64,000 nt of DNA from Lentzea albidocapillata (GCF_000719115.1 NZ_JOEA01000009.1:124001-188000), one strand, 5' to 3'; positions 14,162 to 23,318 are shown, numbered from the stretch's first letter. Translations and numbers: made by a program. Notes: generated from the sequence alone by a model not told the origin.

Positions 14162-17029
14162 TCATCTTCGCACTACGAAGGCCCGCAGGGAGGCGTGTCC
14201 TGGCCGCCAGCCGGTCGACACGGCGACGTACCGCGCGGTGATGACCTCACCGTAGGTCTTGCCGTCCACGCTGTACGTGACGGTGTGCGGCGGCGGCGCG
14301 CCAGGTGTCCACTGCAGACGGACGTCACCGATGGCGTGCACGGCGCCGAGGTCGACGACCATGCGGCCGTCACGGCCCGGCGTCCACGCGGTGTTCTGCT
14401 CGCCGTCCACCGCGGCGGCGGGATCGCTCATACCGGGCGGCAGCACGGAGTTCGGGAACGTGACGCGGCCCAGTGCGAGGTCGTCGATCGGGAACGGCCG
14501 GGCGCCCGGCATCCTGACCGTGCGCTCGGCACGGCCCAGCACGACGGGCAGGCTGCGGCCGTCGCGGTGGACCAGCACGAACATCGCCGGGCCGCCGCGG
14601 AAAGTGACCCGCTGCGCGTCGTGCACGACGGCGGTGATGCCCGGCGGGATGCCGCGGGCGGTGAACCACGGCGCCTCGACCCGCGCAGTGGCGGCGGGCA
14701 GGGTGAGCGCGTACTCGGTGCCGTCACGGGTCGTGACCTGCGTGCCCCGGTACAGCCGGGTGCCGCGCAGGCGGACGGTCCCGGCGACGTCGGCGCCGGA
14801 AAGGTTGAAGAGGCTGAGGAACCCGTCCGCGGTGCTCGCGCGCACATCTGGAGGGCACTGCGGCGCCGGTTCCGCCGCGATCTCGCGCAGGTCCGCCTGG
14901 ACGTAACCCTCCACGATCCCGGCCGGCACGGTGATCGTGTCGCCGTGCACGGTGATCGGTTCGGCCGACCGCGCGACGAACCCCGCCCGGCCGTCCACAT
15001 CGAGCCAGCCCGACGTGCCGAGGTCCGGACGCGGGTACGAGGCGACCGTCGTCCACGTGGCGCCGTCCATCGACGTCTCGATGCGGTAGGCGCCCGCAGC
15101 CGCTGTCTCCCAACGCAGGCGCACGCGGTCCACGGTCGTGGCGGTGCCGCGGTCGACGGCGATCCAACTGTCCGCGCGGCCGCGTTCGGCACGGGCGACC
15201 GCCCAGCGCGTGGCCGGATCGCCGTCGATCGCCTTCGCCGGTTCGAAGCCGGGAGCGAACGACGACGCCGTCACCGTTCCCTGCCCTGCCTCGAACTCGA
15301 ACAGCGAGTAGCCGTAGGTGGGATGCGGGGTGACGCCGATCATGCGGACGTGGCGGGCCGTTGTCGCCGGGAACGTCAGGTCGTCGACCCGGAACCCTTC
15401 GCGTGCCGGGACCGTGACGCGGCCCGCCGCTCCCGTGTAGGTGCGGGAACCGGTGAGGCCGGGCATTCCGGCCATCGCGAGGTTGTGCACGTCGACCCGG
15501 CCGGGGCGGGGGAGCACGCACACGATCGTGCCGGTAGGCAGGGTGGCGGTGCCGGCGAACCCGTCCGTGAACCGCAGCAGGCTCGCCGTCGCGTCGAAAC
15601 CGTCACGCACCTGCTGGTACGCAACGGTGTTGCGCCCGGTGACGGCCGTGGGCGGCAGCAGCATCGGCGTCGAGCCGCTGATCTTGAACAGCCAGTCGTC
15701 GTGCGCCGGCTGCCACGCGAGCTTCGTGTACCCCGGCTTGGTCACCGTGCCCGCCCAGGCCGCCGCCGACTGGTGCGTCAGCAGACCGGGGTCCGCGCCG
15801 TGGTCGATCGTGATCGCCGCACGGGTGAAGAACTCCTGCTCGGACACGGGTGTCGCGGGCGGCCGCAGTTCGTGCAGGAGATAGCTGATCGCGAGCTCCG
15901 CGCGTGCCTCCGGCTCGTACTTGGCCTCACCGGAGAACTTCGCCAGCCGATGGATCGGTGGATGGGCCTGGTAGGCGAGCAGGCGGGACGCGAGCGCGGC
16001 CTCGGCGCGGGCGGCCATCGGGTCGCGCAGCACCGTGGAGCGGAACGCGAGCGGGATGACGTCACGGCCGTAGAGGTGCTCCCGGTCGTTGACCATCGGC
16101 ATCAACGGCTCACCGGCGTCGCTCATCGTGGCGAGGATGGTGCGCCACAACAGTTCTCCGTTGGGCTGCTTGGTCAGCACCTCGGGCAGTGGCCGTCCGG
16201 CGAGCAGGAAGTGCACGGCGTTGCGGCCCGACGTGCGCCAGAGCTCTTCCTGGTAGTGCGGGCCGAACGAGCCGTGGTTCTCGACGATGAACGTGTCATG
16301 CAGGTTCGTCGCCGTGTTGGCGGAGATCGGTACGCCGTCCACTGTGGAGGGGTTGGCGAGGTCGGCGGCGGGCAGCCCGGCCTCGTTGCGGCTCCATCGG
16401 CAGAACGCCTCCCGCCAGCCCTGCCCGTCGCCGTGCCAGGCCAGGCCGGGCGCGAGTGCCTGGGCGTAGACGCCCATCTCCTCCAGCTTCGTGTCTCCCC
16501 GGTAGCCGCCGGTGAGCCCGTTCGGCGTCCAGCTACCGGAGCGCGGGTCGTTGCCGGTGCCGAGCGACGTCGTGTACTCGGCCTGGCCGCGGGCGATCGC
16601 CTCGACGTTCGCGCGGGTGGCCGCGTCGAGGTCCGGCCAGAGCAGCCGGGCGGCCAGCACGAAGTAGGACTGGAAGGTGGTGTCCCAGAACAGGGTCTTG
16701 CCCCACTCGGTGCCGCCCGCCAGCACGTTGCTCGCCGCGAAATGCCTGATCGTGGCGAGCGTGTGGTCGCGCAGGACGTTCTTCTCGACACCCGCCAGTG
16801 CCGCGTCGTAGCTGCCTCGGGTGAGCAGGACGGCGTTGCCGAGCACGACCGCGAACCCGAAGTCGGTGCGCCGGTAACGTCCGGCCGTGGCGTCGTACTG
16901 CGTCTCGGCCCACTTCGTGTGCCTGAGCAGCACCTCGTAGTAGGTGTCTTTCAGTTGTGCGACCGAGACTTTCGGCGCGACCGTCAGCACACCCGTGGCG
17001 TAGAGGAACGTTCTGCGGTTGATCAGCAT
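14162..17029 (-). CDS. Large exported discoidin-domain protein, probable glycan-active enzyme
   Basis: 955 residues. The N-terminus NRRTFLYATGVLTVAP resembles a Tat-type signal. The first about 550 residues (AGGTEWGKTLFWDTTF, NGLTGGYRGDTKLEEMGV, ENHGSFGPHYQEELW) look like an (alpha/alpha)-barrel enzyme rich in Trp, Glu and Asp, but I do not recognise a family. Two F5/8-type-C (CBM32-like) modules follow: one with EPAKAIDGDPATRWAV and DRVRLRWE (about 570-670), and one at the C-terminus with AAAVDGEQNTAWTPGRDGR and IGDVRLQWTPG. The start ATG lies inside the GH97 stop region (7-bp overlap), so the two are coupled and probably attack the same glycan. Confidence 0.6.
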   Translation of the reverse strand: MLINRRTFLYATGVLTVAPKVSVAQLKDTYYEVLLRHTKWAETQYDATAGRYRRTDFGFAVVLGNAVLLTRGSYDAALAGVEKNVLRDHTLATIRHFAASNVLAGGTEWGKTLFWDTTFQSYFVLAARLLWPDLDAATRANVEAIARGQAEYTTSLGTGNDPRSGSWTPNGLTGGYRGDTKLEEMGVYAQALAPGLAWHGDGQGWREAFCRWSRNEAGLPAADLANPSTVDGVPISANTATNLHDTFIVENHGSFGPHYQEELWRTSGRNAVHFLLAGRPLPEVLTKQPNGELLWRTILATMSDAGEPLMPMVNDREHLYGRDVIPLAFRSTVLRDPMAARAEAALASRLLAYQAHPPIHRLAKFSGEAKYEPEARAELAISYLLHELRPPATPVSEQEFFTRAAITIDHGADPGLLTHQSAAAWAGTVTKPGYTKLAWQPAHDDWLFKISGSTPMLLPPTAVTGRNTVAYQQVRDGFDATASLLRFTDGFAGTATLPTGTIVCVLPRPGRVDVHNLAMAGMPGLTGSRTYTGAAGRVTVPAREGFRVDDLTFPATTARHVRMIGVTPHPTYGYSLFEFEAGQGTVTASSFAPGFEPAKAIDGDPATRWAVARAERGRADSWIAVDRGTATTVDRVRLRWETAAAGAYRIETSMDGATWTTVASYPRPDLGTSGWLDVDGRAGFVARSAEPITVHGDTITVPAGIVEGYVQADLREIAAEPAPQCPPDVRASTADGFLSLFNLSGADVAGTVRLRGTRLYRGTQVTTRDGTEYALTLPAATARVEAPWFTARGIPPGITAVVHDAQRVTFRGGPAMFVLVHRDGRSLPVVLGRAERTVRMPGARPFPIDDLALGRVTFPNSVLPPGMSDPAAAVDGEQNTAWTPGRDGRMVVDLGAVHAIGDVRLQWTPGAPPPHTVTYSVDGKTYGEVITARYVAVSTGWRPGHASLRAFVVRR

Positions 17030-19572
17030 GTCAGGGCTGCCTCCGCCCAGTCGGCGTGGTCGAAGTTGCGGCCGTCGCCGCCGTCGGTGACGCGGAGGCT
17101 GAGCATCCGGACGTTGCCGACGTCGACGTCGATCGGTACCGCCGCGCCCTTGCCCCGGATGATTCCGCTGTCGTACAAGGGTTTGTCGTCGCCGAACACC
17201 TGGAACACGACCGATCCCGGCTGTTCGGTCTCGTCGTCGAGGCCGATCTTCGCCGCGAGACGCTCGCAGCCACGGCCCAGGTAGACCGAGACCTCGGACG
17301 GCGCGTGCGTGCCGATGCCCTTGGCGTAGGTGACGCCGCCGATGGACAGCGCCGCGCCGTCACCGCCGGTGTTCTCGCCGTTGGACCTGTCCCGTTCCAC
17401 CGGGCCCCAGCCGTTGGTCTCGCTCATGAACGGCAGATCGCTGACCTGCGCCCCGTTCGCCGGCGTCGGAGGAGGCACGAACGCCTTGACCGCCTGTTCG
17501 ACATGCACGTCGCCGAAGGTGGCGACGACCGGCAGGTCCACCGGGCCGACCCGCGTTCCGGCGGTGAGCCGCCAGCGCCCGCTGATCGACTCGCCGGGCG
17601 CGAGCGTGCGCCGCTGGACCACGGCACCCGTGACGGACCAGCCCTCGGGGGCGGTCGCCGTCAGCCTGACGTCGCGGATCGCCTTGTCCCCGTTGGTGAA
17701 CGTGCCGGTGACCTCGATCGCCGAACCCGGCGGGGTGTCGGTCGTGCCGGTGGGCTCGACGGTCAGCGTGGTCTTCGGGACCTGGCGGATCGGCTGGTCA
17801 CACGTCTGCAGGCCGGGCCGGTAGCGGCAGACAACCGCCGCGAAACCGCCGTTGCGCCTGGTCGGCACCGTGAGGGTGTCGGTGTTGCGCAGGACCTGCG
17901 AGTCGCGCACGACGTCGGCCCTGGTGGCGGGGTCGCGGACGGTCTCGACCAGCCACCGCCCGCCGCCGAGGAACCCGAGCGGTGCCTGCAGCGTGCGTTC
18001 CTGGGTGGCGATGCCGCCGACGAACCACCTGTCCCCGTTGCGGCGTGCGACGACGGCGTGCGAGTCAGGGTCGCCGTCGAGCAGCCGGGTCTCGTCCCAG
18101 ACCGTCGGGATCTGGTTGAGGTAGCGCAACGCCTGCGGATGCCGTTCGTAGGCCTCGGGTTTGTCCGCGAAGTGCGTCCAGCCCGACTCGTAGACGACTG
18201 GCAGCGCGACCTCGTGCGCGATCGACGCCTCCTTCGTGCCGACTTCCAGCGACACGGGCGTGTAGTCCATCGAGCCCGCGACGTTGCGGGTGAAGAACTG
18301 CACGGGGTTGTTGGCGGCGGGCGGGTAGTTCTCGGCGCCGCGCACGGCCTCCATCGTGAGCACGTGCGGCCACGTGCGCGCGAGGCCGTGTGGAATGGTG
18401 GAACCGTGGAAGTTGACCATCAGCTTCAGGTCCGCCGTCTTCTGCAACACCGCGTCGTACCAGCGGTAACGGTCCTGCGAGTCGGACTCCATGAAGTCGA
18501 GCTTCACGCCCTTCGCGCCCCACTGCTTGATCCTGGGCAGCACGGTGTCGCGTTCCTGCTGCGTGTCCAGATCACTCCAGTGCAGCCACAACAGGATCTC
18601 CACGCCCTGCGCGCGGGCGTAGCGGATGAGCTCCGGCACCCACGCGGCGCTCCAGCCCTCGTCGACCAGCGTGTACTCCCAGCCGTTGCGGGCGGCGAAG
18701 TCCACGTACTGCTTCTGCCGTGCGAAGTCGCTCGGACTGGAGTGCTCGCTCAGCCACGACCACGCGACCTTGCCCGGCTTGATCCAGCTCACGTCCGCGA
18801 ACTTCGCCGGGCTCGCCAGGTCGTCCACGAGCGTGGACGTGCTCACGGTGCCCAGGTCGCCGACGATCGCGGTGCGCCACGGCGTCGTGCCGGTCGAGGC
18901 GACCTGCGCGTCCGCCAGGACGACCTGGAAACCGTCGCCGCTCCTGCGCAACCGGCTGCCCGCGTACGTGCCGTCCACATCGGACTCGGTGAGCAGCGCG
19001 AAGTCCTGGCCCGTCTGGAAGAGCGACGGGTAGCCGAAGTCGCCGGCGGCCTCGCCCGCGGTCGTCCGCACGCGGTTGGCCTCGTACCAGGCGTTGTAGG
19101 GCAGCAGCCACGCCTTCGAGTCGGCGGCGACGCGGAAGGCGGACGCCTCCGCCGTGACCGTCGCCGGCGCGGGCAGCACGTAGCGGTAGGCGATACCGTC
19201 CGCCGCGGCGCGCACGACCAGGTCGAAGCGGCCGGCGGCGTTGCGGAAGCCGAACCTCGCCTCGGTCATGCGGGCCGCACGCTGCAGCCGCTTGCCGTGC
19301 GGCATCGTGTAGTGATCGATGACAACGCGGTCACTGCGTCCCGTGAACGTCAGGTCCTTGGTGAGATCCGCGGTGGTCGTGGTGAGGCCGACGGGTGCCG
19401 GCTTGAGCACGGTTCTGCCCTGTCTGCTCACGTCCAGAGTCAAGTTTCCGCTGTTCAGGGATAGTTTCGCGGTGACCTGGCCCGGTCCGGCCACGGTCCA
19501 GCCGGTCGGGGCGGCCGTGGCGGGCACGGCGGGCAACAGCAGGGCGAGCACGAGTACGAGCAGTCGTGACAT
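17023..19572 (-). CDS. Glycoside hydrolase family 97 with NEW3 and NPCBM domains
   Basis: 849 residues with a Sec signal (LLVLVLALLLPAVPATAAP). The GH97 N-terminal sandwich is followed by the TIM barrel (VAWSWLSEHSS, YVDFAARNGWEYTLVDEGW, WGAKGVKLDFMESDSQ, LMVNFHGSTIPHGLARTWP, MEAVRGAENYPP). The Asp in KLDFM is the position used as nucleophile by retaining GH97 alpha-galactosidases, so that activity is favoured over the inverting alpha-glucosidase type; this assignment is from memory of the family. A NEW3-type beta domain (about 610-700) and a C-terminal NPCBM carbohydrate-binding domain follow. It leads a two-gene operon behind a CebR-like operator. Confidence 0.87.
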   Translation of the reverse strand: MSRLLVLVLALLLPAVPATAAPTGWTVAGPGQVTAKLSLNSGNLTLDVSRQGRTVLKPAPVGLTTTTADLTKDLTFTGRSDRVVIDHYTMPHGKRLQRAARMTEARFGFRNAAGRFDLVVRAAADGIAYRYVLPAPATVTAEASAFRVAADSKAWLLPYNAWYEANRVRTTAGEAAGDFGYPSLFQTGQDFALLTESDVDGTYAGSRLRRSGDGFQVVLADAQVASTGTTPWRTAIVGDLGTVSTSTLVDDLASPAKFADVSWIKPGKVAWSWLSEHSSPSDFARQKQYVDFAARNGWEYTLVDEGWSAAWVPELIRYARAQGVEILLWLHWSDLDTQQERDTVLPRIKQWGAKGVKLDFMESDSQDRYRWYDAVLQKTADLKLMVNFHGSTIPHGLARTWPHVLTMEAVRGAENYPPAANNPVQFFTRNVAGSMDYTPVSLEVGTKEASIAHEVALPVVYESGWTHFADKPEAYERHPQALRYLNQIPTVWDETRLLDGDPDSHAVVARRNGDRWFVGGIATQERTLQAPLGFLGGGRWLVETVRDPATRADVVRDSQVLRNTDTLTVPTRRNGGFAAVVCRYRPGLQTCDQPIRQVPKTTLTVEPTGTTDTPPGSAIEVTGTFTNGDKAIRDVRLTATAPEGWSVTGAVVQRRTLAPGESISGRWRLTAGTRVGPVDLPVVATFGDVHVEQAVKAFVPPPTPANGAQVSDLPFMSETNGWGPVERDRSNGENTGGDGAALSIGGVTYAKGIGTHAPSEVSVYLGRGCERLAAKIGLDDETEQPGSVVFQVFGDDKPLYDSGIIRGKGAAVPIDVDVGNVRMLSLRVTDGGDGRNFDHADWAEAALTC

Positions 19573-19591
19573 CGTTGTCAGCTCCTGGGTG

Positions 19592-19605
19592 TGGGACCGC
19601 TTCCA
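19592..19605. promoter_or_regulatory. CebR-like LacI-family operator upstream of GH97
   Basis: TGGGACCGCTTCCA matches the actinobacterial CebR-type palindrome TGGGAGCGCTCCCA at 12 of 14 positions, 20 bp upstream of the GH97 start. It suggests sugar-responsive repression by a LacI-family protein not adjacent to this operon. Confidence 0.5.
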
Positions 19606-19665
19606 TCGTGTTAGTCGGCACGTTCCCGGTCAAGGGGCTGATGGTTATCAGTCGATTTGCGGACA

Positions 19666-19683
19666 GATGAAGAGATCTTCATC
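19666..19683. promoter_or_regulatory. Palindrome GATGAAG-N4-CTTCATC upstream of the sensor operon
   Basis: 7-bp perfect arms with a 4-bp spacer, 8 bp before the first gene of the two-component operon. An identical-arm copy lies after the response regulator (21905-21922). Conservation continues 3' of each palindrome as GG-N-CTCA. Probable binding site of the response regulator. Confidence 0.6.
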
Positions 19684-19691
19684 TTGGTCTC

Positions 19692-19958
19692 ATGCGGTAC
19701 TTCGCGAGAGACGGCAGGCTCGGTCGCATGCTGCCGTCCGCCCGCACCGGCACGGTCCTTGTTGCCGTGCTCAGCGTGGCGTGCGCGCTGGCGGCCGTGC
19801 TGCTCGTACTGACCGTGGCGCGGCCGGTGCCACCTGACGTGCGCACGCCGGAAGTGCAGATAGGACGTTCCGCTCCGCCGACGACCTCCTCGGTGGTGCC
19901 CACCCCGGGGTCGGTGCTGCCGCCGCCACCGCCGAGCGATGACGACGAGGACGACTGA
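19692..19958 (+). CDS. Small single-pass membrane protein preceding a sensor kinase
   Basis: 88 residues: a basic N-terminus, one transmembrane segment (about 20-43, VLVAVLSVACALAAVLLVLTVA), then an external Pro/Thr/Ser-rich tail ending in PPPPPSDDDEDD. I do not recognise a family. It is the first gene of the operon and its stop is 2 bp before the probable kinase start. It may be an accessory subunit that modulates the kinase, as small proteins next to kinases often do; this is inference. Confidence 0.6.
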   Translation: MRYFARDGRLGRMLPSARTGTVLVAVLSVACALAAVLLVLTVARPVPPDVRTPEVQIGRSAPPTTSSVVPTPGSVLPPPPPSDDDEDD

Positions 19959-19959
19959 C

Positions 19960-21255
19960 GTGCCCGCACGCGTGAAGATCATGTGCTGGCTCCTCGGCCT
20001 GATGACGCTCGTCCTCGCGACCGTCGTGGTCGTGGTGTGGCGCCTGCTGCTCGTCGACGTCGACGACCGCGTCAACCGAGCCCTGGAGCAGGAGACCACC
20101 GAGTTCGGCGCCTACGCGGAGAACCACGCCGGAGACGCCGGTGCCGTCGCCGAGTCCCACCTGCGCCTGCAGTACCCCGACGAGCACGAGATCCACCTGG
20201 CCGTGCTGTCCGGCCGCGTGCTGGTGCAGCGCTCCGAGGTGACCTACGCGCTGGAGCACGACCGCGCCGTGCTGGGCACGATCACGTCCTCCGGTGCGCC
20301 GTGGGGTGTCGCGTCCACCCCGGCCGGACCGTTCCGGTGGGCGAAGGTGCACACGGCCGCGCCGCAGGAGATGTGGTTCGTCACCGGCTACTTCGAGGAC
20401 GGCGTGCGGGCGCCGGTGCACTCGACGGTGCGCGTCCTGGTGCTGGTGTCGCTGGCCGGCCTGCTGATCGCCGCGCTGATCGCGTGGTCCGTGGCGGGGG
20501 TGGTCCTCGCTCCGATCCGCGTGGTCCGCCAGGCCGCCGCCGAGATCACCGAGGACGACCTCACCCGCCGGATCCCGGTCTCCGGCAACGACGACGTGGC
20601 CGCACTGGCGAAGCAGTTCAACTCGATGCTCGACCGCCTCGACCGCTCGTTCCGCCTGCAGCGCCAGTTCCTCGACGACGCCTCCCACGAGCTGCGCACA
20701 CCGATCACCATCGTGCGCGGCCACCTGGAACTGCTGGGCGACTCGCCGCAGGAACGCGCCGAAGTGGTGCGGCTGTGCACCGACGAACTCGACCGCATGG
20801 CCCGCCTGGTCGAGGACCTGCTGCTGCTGGTCAAGTCCGAACGCCCGGACTTCCTGCGCCCCGTCACCGTGAGCCTCCCGGAACTCACCAGCGACATCGA
20901 CGCCCACCTCCGCGCTCTCGGCGACCGCCGCTGGGTGCTCGACTCGATCGCGGAAGGCGAGGCCGTGCTGGACCCGCAACGCGTCACCCAGGCCGTTCTG
21001 CAGCTCGCCTCGAACGCCGTCCGCCACACCACCGCGGGCGCGACCATCCGCTTCGGATCCTCCGTGGACTCCGCCGTCTCCTTCTGGATAGCCGACTCCG
21101 GGCCCGGAGTGAGCGACGAGTCGTTGCTGTTCTCCCGTTCGACCGGCCTCGGCCTGCCGATCGTGAAGGCCATCGCCGAAGCACACGGAGGCGCCGTGCG
21201 GGTTCGGTCGGTGGCGGGCAAGGGCGCGACGTTCGTGGTGGAGGTGCCTCGATGA
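19960..21255 (+). CDS. Two-component sensor histidine kinase
   Basis: Order: TM1 (near residues 8-28), an extracytoplasmic sensor region of about 110 residues, TM2 (VLVLVSLAGLLIAALIAWSV), HAMP (VLAPIRVVRQAAAEITEDDL), HisKA with DDASHELRTPITI (phospho-acceptor His) and HATPase_c with N-box LASNAVRHTT, DSGPGV and GLGLPIVKAI. The GTG at 19960 follows GAGGA and begins after the upstream stop; an ATG at 19939 in the same frame would overlap the upstream gene by 20 bp. The stop overlaps the regulator start (ATGA). Stimulus unknown. Confidence 0.88.
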   Translation: MPARVKIMCWLLGLMTLVLATVVVVVWRLLLVDVDDRVNRALEQETTEFGAYAENHAGDAGAVAESHLRLQYPDEHEIHLAVLSGRVLVQRSEVTYALEHDRAVLGTITSSGAPWGVASTPAGPFRWAKVHTAAPQEMWFVTGYFEDGVRAPVHSTVRVLVLVSLAGLLIAALIAWSVAGVVLAPIRVVRQAAAEITEDDLTRRIPVSGNDDVAALAKQFNSMLDRLDRSFRLQRQFLDDASHELRTPITIVRGHLELLGDSPQERAEVVRLCTDELDRMARLVEDLLLLVKSERPDFLRPVTVSLPELTSDIDAHLRALGDRRWVLDSIAEGEAVLDPQRVTQAVLQLASNAVRHTTAGATIRFGSSVDSAVSFWIADSGPGVSDESLLFSRSTGLGLPIVKAIAEAHGGAVRVRSVAGKGATFVVEVPR

Positions 21256-21905
21256 CCGGCCGGATCCTCATCGTCGAGGACGAGGCGCGCATTGCCTCGT
21301 TCGTGGAGAAAGGCCTGCGGGCCAACGGCTTCACCACGTCCGTCGTGGCCTCCGGAGCGGACGCGCTGTCGTGGGCCGCCTCGTTCGACCTGGTGGTGCT
21401 GGACCTCGGGCTGCCCGACCTCGACGGCTTCTCGGTCCTGCGAGCCATGCGCGACCAGGGCGTGGCCACCCCGGTGATCATCCTGACCGCCCGTGACTCG
21501 GTGCACGACACCGTGGCGGGGTTGTCCGGCGGCGCCGACGACTACATGACCAAGCCGTTCCGCTTCGAGGAACTGCTGGCCCGCGTCCGGCTCCGCCTGC
21601 GCCCGCCCGGCGTGCCCGAGGCCACCGTGCTCACCTCCGGCTCGCTGTCGCTCGACCTGCGCACCCGCCAGGCCGTGCTGCCGTCCGGCTCGGTGGACCT
21701 CACCGCCCGCGAGTTCGCCCTGCTGGAACTGTTCCTGCGGCATCCGGGGCAGGTGCTGGTGCGCGAGCAGATCCTGTCCCACGTGTGGGGTTACGACTTC
21801 GACCCCGGGTCCAATGTGGTCGACGTGTACGTGCGGTCGTTGCGGCGCAAGATCGGCGCCGAGCGACTGGAGACCGTGCGCGGCATGGGATATCGCCTCA
21901 GCTAG
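21252..21905 (+). CDS. OmpR/PhoB-family response regulator
   Basis: 217 residues. The receiver domain has VEDEAR (acidic pocket), DLVVLDLGLPDLDG (phospho-Asp), ILTARDS and DYMTKPF. The C-terminal winged helix shows LTAREFALLELFLRHPGQVL, VWGYDFDPGSNVVDVYV and GMGYRLS. It is the cognate of the upstream kinase by ATGA overlap. Its own stop codon TAG is the first part of the downstream palindrome, so it probably regulates its own operon and the following permease gene through the matching GATGAAG sites. Confidence 0.92.
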   Translation: MTGRILIVEDEARIASFVEKGLRANGFTTSVVASGADALSWAASFDLVVLDLGLPDLDGFSVLRAMRDQGVATPVIILTARDSVHDTVAGLSGGADDYMTKPFRFEELLARVRLRLRPPGVPEATVLTSGSLSLDLRTRQAVLPSGSVDLTAREFALLELFLRHPGQVLVREQILSHVWGYDFDPGSNVVDVYVRSLRRKIGAERLETVRGMGYRLS

Positions 21906-21922
21906 ATGAAGACTCCTTCATC
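21905..21922. promoter_or_regulatory. Second GATGAAG-N4-CTTCATC palindrome, before the permease gene
   Basis: Same arms and spacing as the 19666-19683 site, beginning at the last base of the response-regulator stop codon and 44 bp before the permease start. Flanking match CTTCATC-N-GGG-CCTCAC parallels the first site. Confidence 0.6.
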
Positions 21923-21966
21923 CGGGCCTCACCTGTGGATCAGGGTGGCCGCGCAGGATCGTTCTC

Positions 21967-23310
21967 GTGATCCTGACGCTGGTGGTCTTCGCGGTGGCGG
22001 TGGTGCTGTGGACGTGCACACCGCTGGACGACACGTTCGTCGCCCTCGCCGCCGTCGTGGCCCTGCTGCTGTTCGGCGTCCTGCCCGCCTCGGCACTGGC
22101 GGTGCTGGGCGGTTCGACGACGTGGCTGCTCATCGCGGCCTTCGTGCTGGCCGCGGGGGTCTCGGCGTCGGGGCTGCCCGCGCGCCTCGCGACCTCGCTG
22201 GTGGGGCGTGCCCGTTCGGTGCGCGGGCTGATGCACCTGACGGCCTTCGCCTTGCTGCTCACGGCGTTCTTCGTGCCGTCCACCTCAGGCAGGGCCGCCC
22301 TGACCCTGCCGGTCCACCGGGCTCTGCGGGTGAACGCGCGGGTGTCGCGGGCGCTCGGGGTGCTGTTCCCGTCGGTGATCCTGCTGACCGCGGTGGCGAC
22401 GCTGGTGGGGGCGGGAGCGCACCTGATCACCAGCGCGTTGCTGGAGCAGGCGACGGGACAGGGGATCGGGTTCGGGCAGTGGATGCTGCTCGGGCTCCCG
22501 CTCGCGGTGGTCAGCGCGCACGTGACGGCCGAGGTGGTGTTGTGGCTGTTCACGACCCGTGCGGACCGCGCGGAGCCGTTGGCCGGCCAGGTGGAGCCGC
22601 TGGACTTCAGCGACGAGCCCACGGTCGTGCTCGCAGCGCGGAGCGAGGGTCCCCTCCCAGGGGACCCCTGTTCTAATTCTCCCAGACAGCACCGACAGTT
22701 TTCGGCGCTCACCAGGCCCGAGATCACCTCCCTGGTCATCGTCGGCGTCGTCTCGGCGGGGTGGCTCACCGAGTCCTGGCACCACGTCCCGCCCGAGGTC
22801 ACCGCTCTCGCCGGTGCCGTCGCCATCACTGCGCCACGCCTCGGTACGACGACGCTCAAAGCCGCGTTCGCCGACATCCCGTGGTCGCTCCTGCTCTTCA
22901 TGGCCGCCACCACGATGCTCGGCTCGGCCCTGGTCAGCTCCGGCGCGGCGCACACCATCGCCACCCTGATCAGCCCGTCCCACCTGCTGCCGACCGTGAT
23001 CGCGGTGAGCCTCCTCGCGCACCTCGTCATCCAGTCCCGCTCGGCCCGCTCCTCGGTCCTCGTCCCGATCGTCATCCCGCTCGCCGCGGCCGCGGGCATG
23101 AACCCCGCCGCGCTGGCGTTCGCCTCCACCGCGGCCGCCGGCTTCTGCCACACCTCCACGGCGTCCGCGAAACCGGTCGCCCTCTTCGCCGGCGCCTACC
23201 GCCCGCGGGACCTGCTCAAGCTCTCCGCGGTCCTGGCGCCGCTCACCGGCGCACTCGTACTCGCCTGCGCCGTTCTCCTCTGGCCGCACCTCGGCCTGCC
23301 ACTGAAATGA
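21967..23310 (+). CDS. SLC13/DASS-type anion permease
   Basis: 447 residues, about 11-12 membrane segments in two halves. The first half contains VFVPSTSGRAALTLPVHRAL and the second QSRSARSSVLVPIVIPLAAA; such Ser-rich re-entrant elements are typical of divalent-anion:Na+ symporters that carry dicarboxylates, citrate or sulfate. The cytosolic linker between halves (about residues 205-250) contains an odd hairpin-derived stretch (EGPLPGDPCSNS). It sits behind a regulator palindrome and directly before glycerate kinase, which suggests an organic acid such as glycerate or a related acid as substrate; that is inference from position. Confidence 0.75.
   Translation: MILTLVVFAVAVVLWTCTPLDDTFVALAAVVALLLFGVLPASALAVLGGSTTWLLIAAFVLAAGVSASGLPARLATSLVGRARSVRGLMHLTAFALLLTAFFVPSTSGRAALTLPVHRALRVNARVSRALGVLFPSVILLTAVATLVGAGAHLITSALLEQATGQGIGFGQWMLLGLPLAVVSAHVTAEVVLWLFTTRADRAEPLAGQVEPLDFSDEPTVVLAARSEGPLPGDPCSNSPRQHRQFSALTRPEITSLVIVGVVSAGWLTESWHHVPPEVTALAGAVAITAPRLGTTTLKAAFADIPWSLLLFMAATTMLGSALVSSGAAHTIATLISPSHLLPTVIAVSLLAHLVIQSRSARSSVLVPIVIPLAAAAGMNPAALAFASTAAAGFCHTSTASAKPVALFAGAYRPRDLLKLSAVLAPLTGALVLACAVLLWPHLGLPLK
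22647..22667. repeat. Hairpin within the permease coding sequence
   Basis: GGGTCCCCT and AGGGGACCC, 9-bp perfect arms with a 3-nt loop, followed by an AT-rich tract (TTCTAATTCT) atypical for the gene. It keeps the frame open and encodes part of the cytosolic linker. It may be a small palindromic insertion. Confidence 0.55.
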
Positions 23311-23318
23311 GGTCACCG

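Noticed and set aside
14021..17284. Long open frame antisense to the discoidin-domain gene
   Set aside because: Same shadow composition; the opposite strand has signal peptide and recognisable modules.
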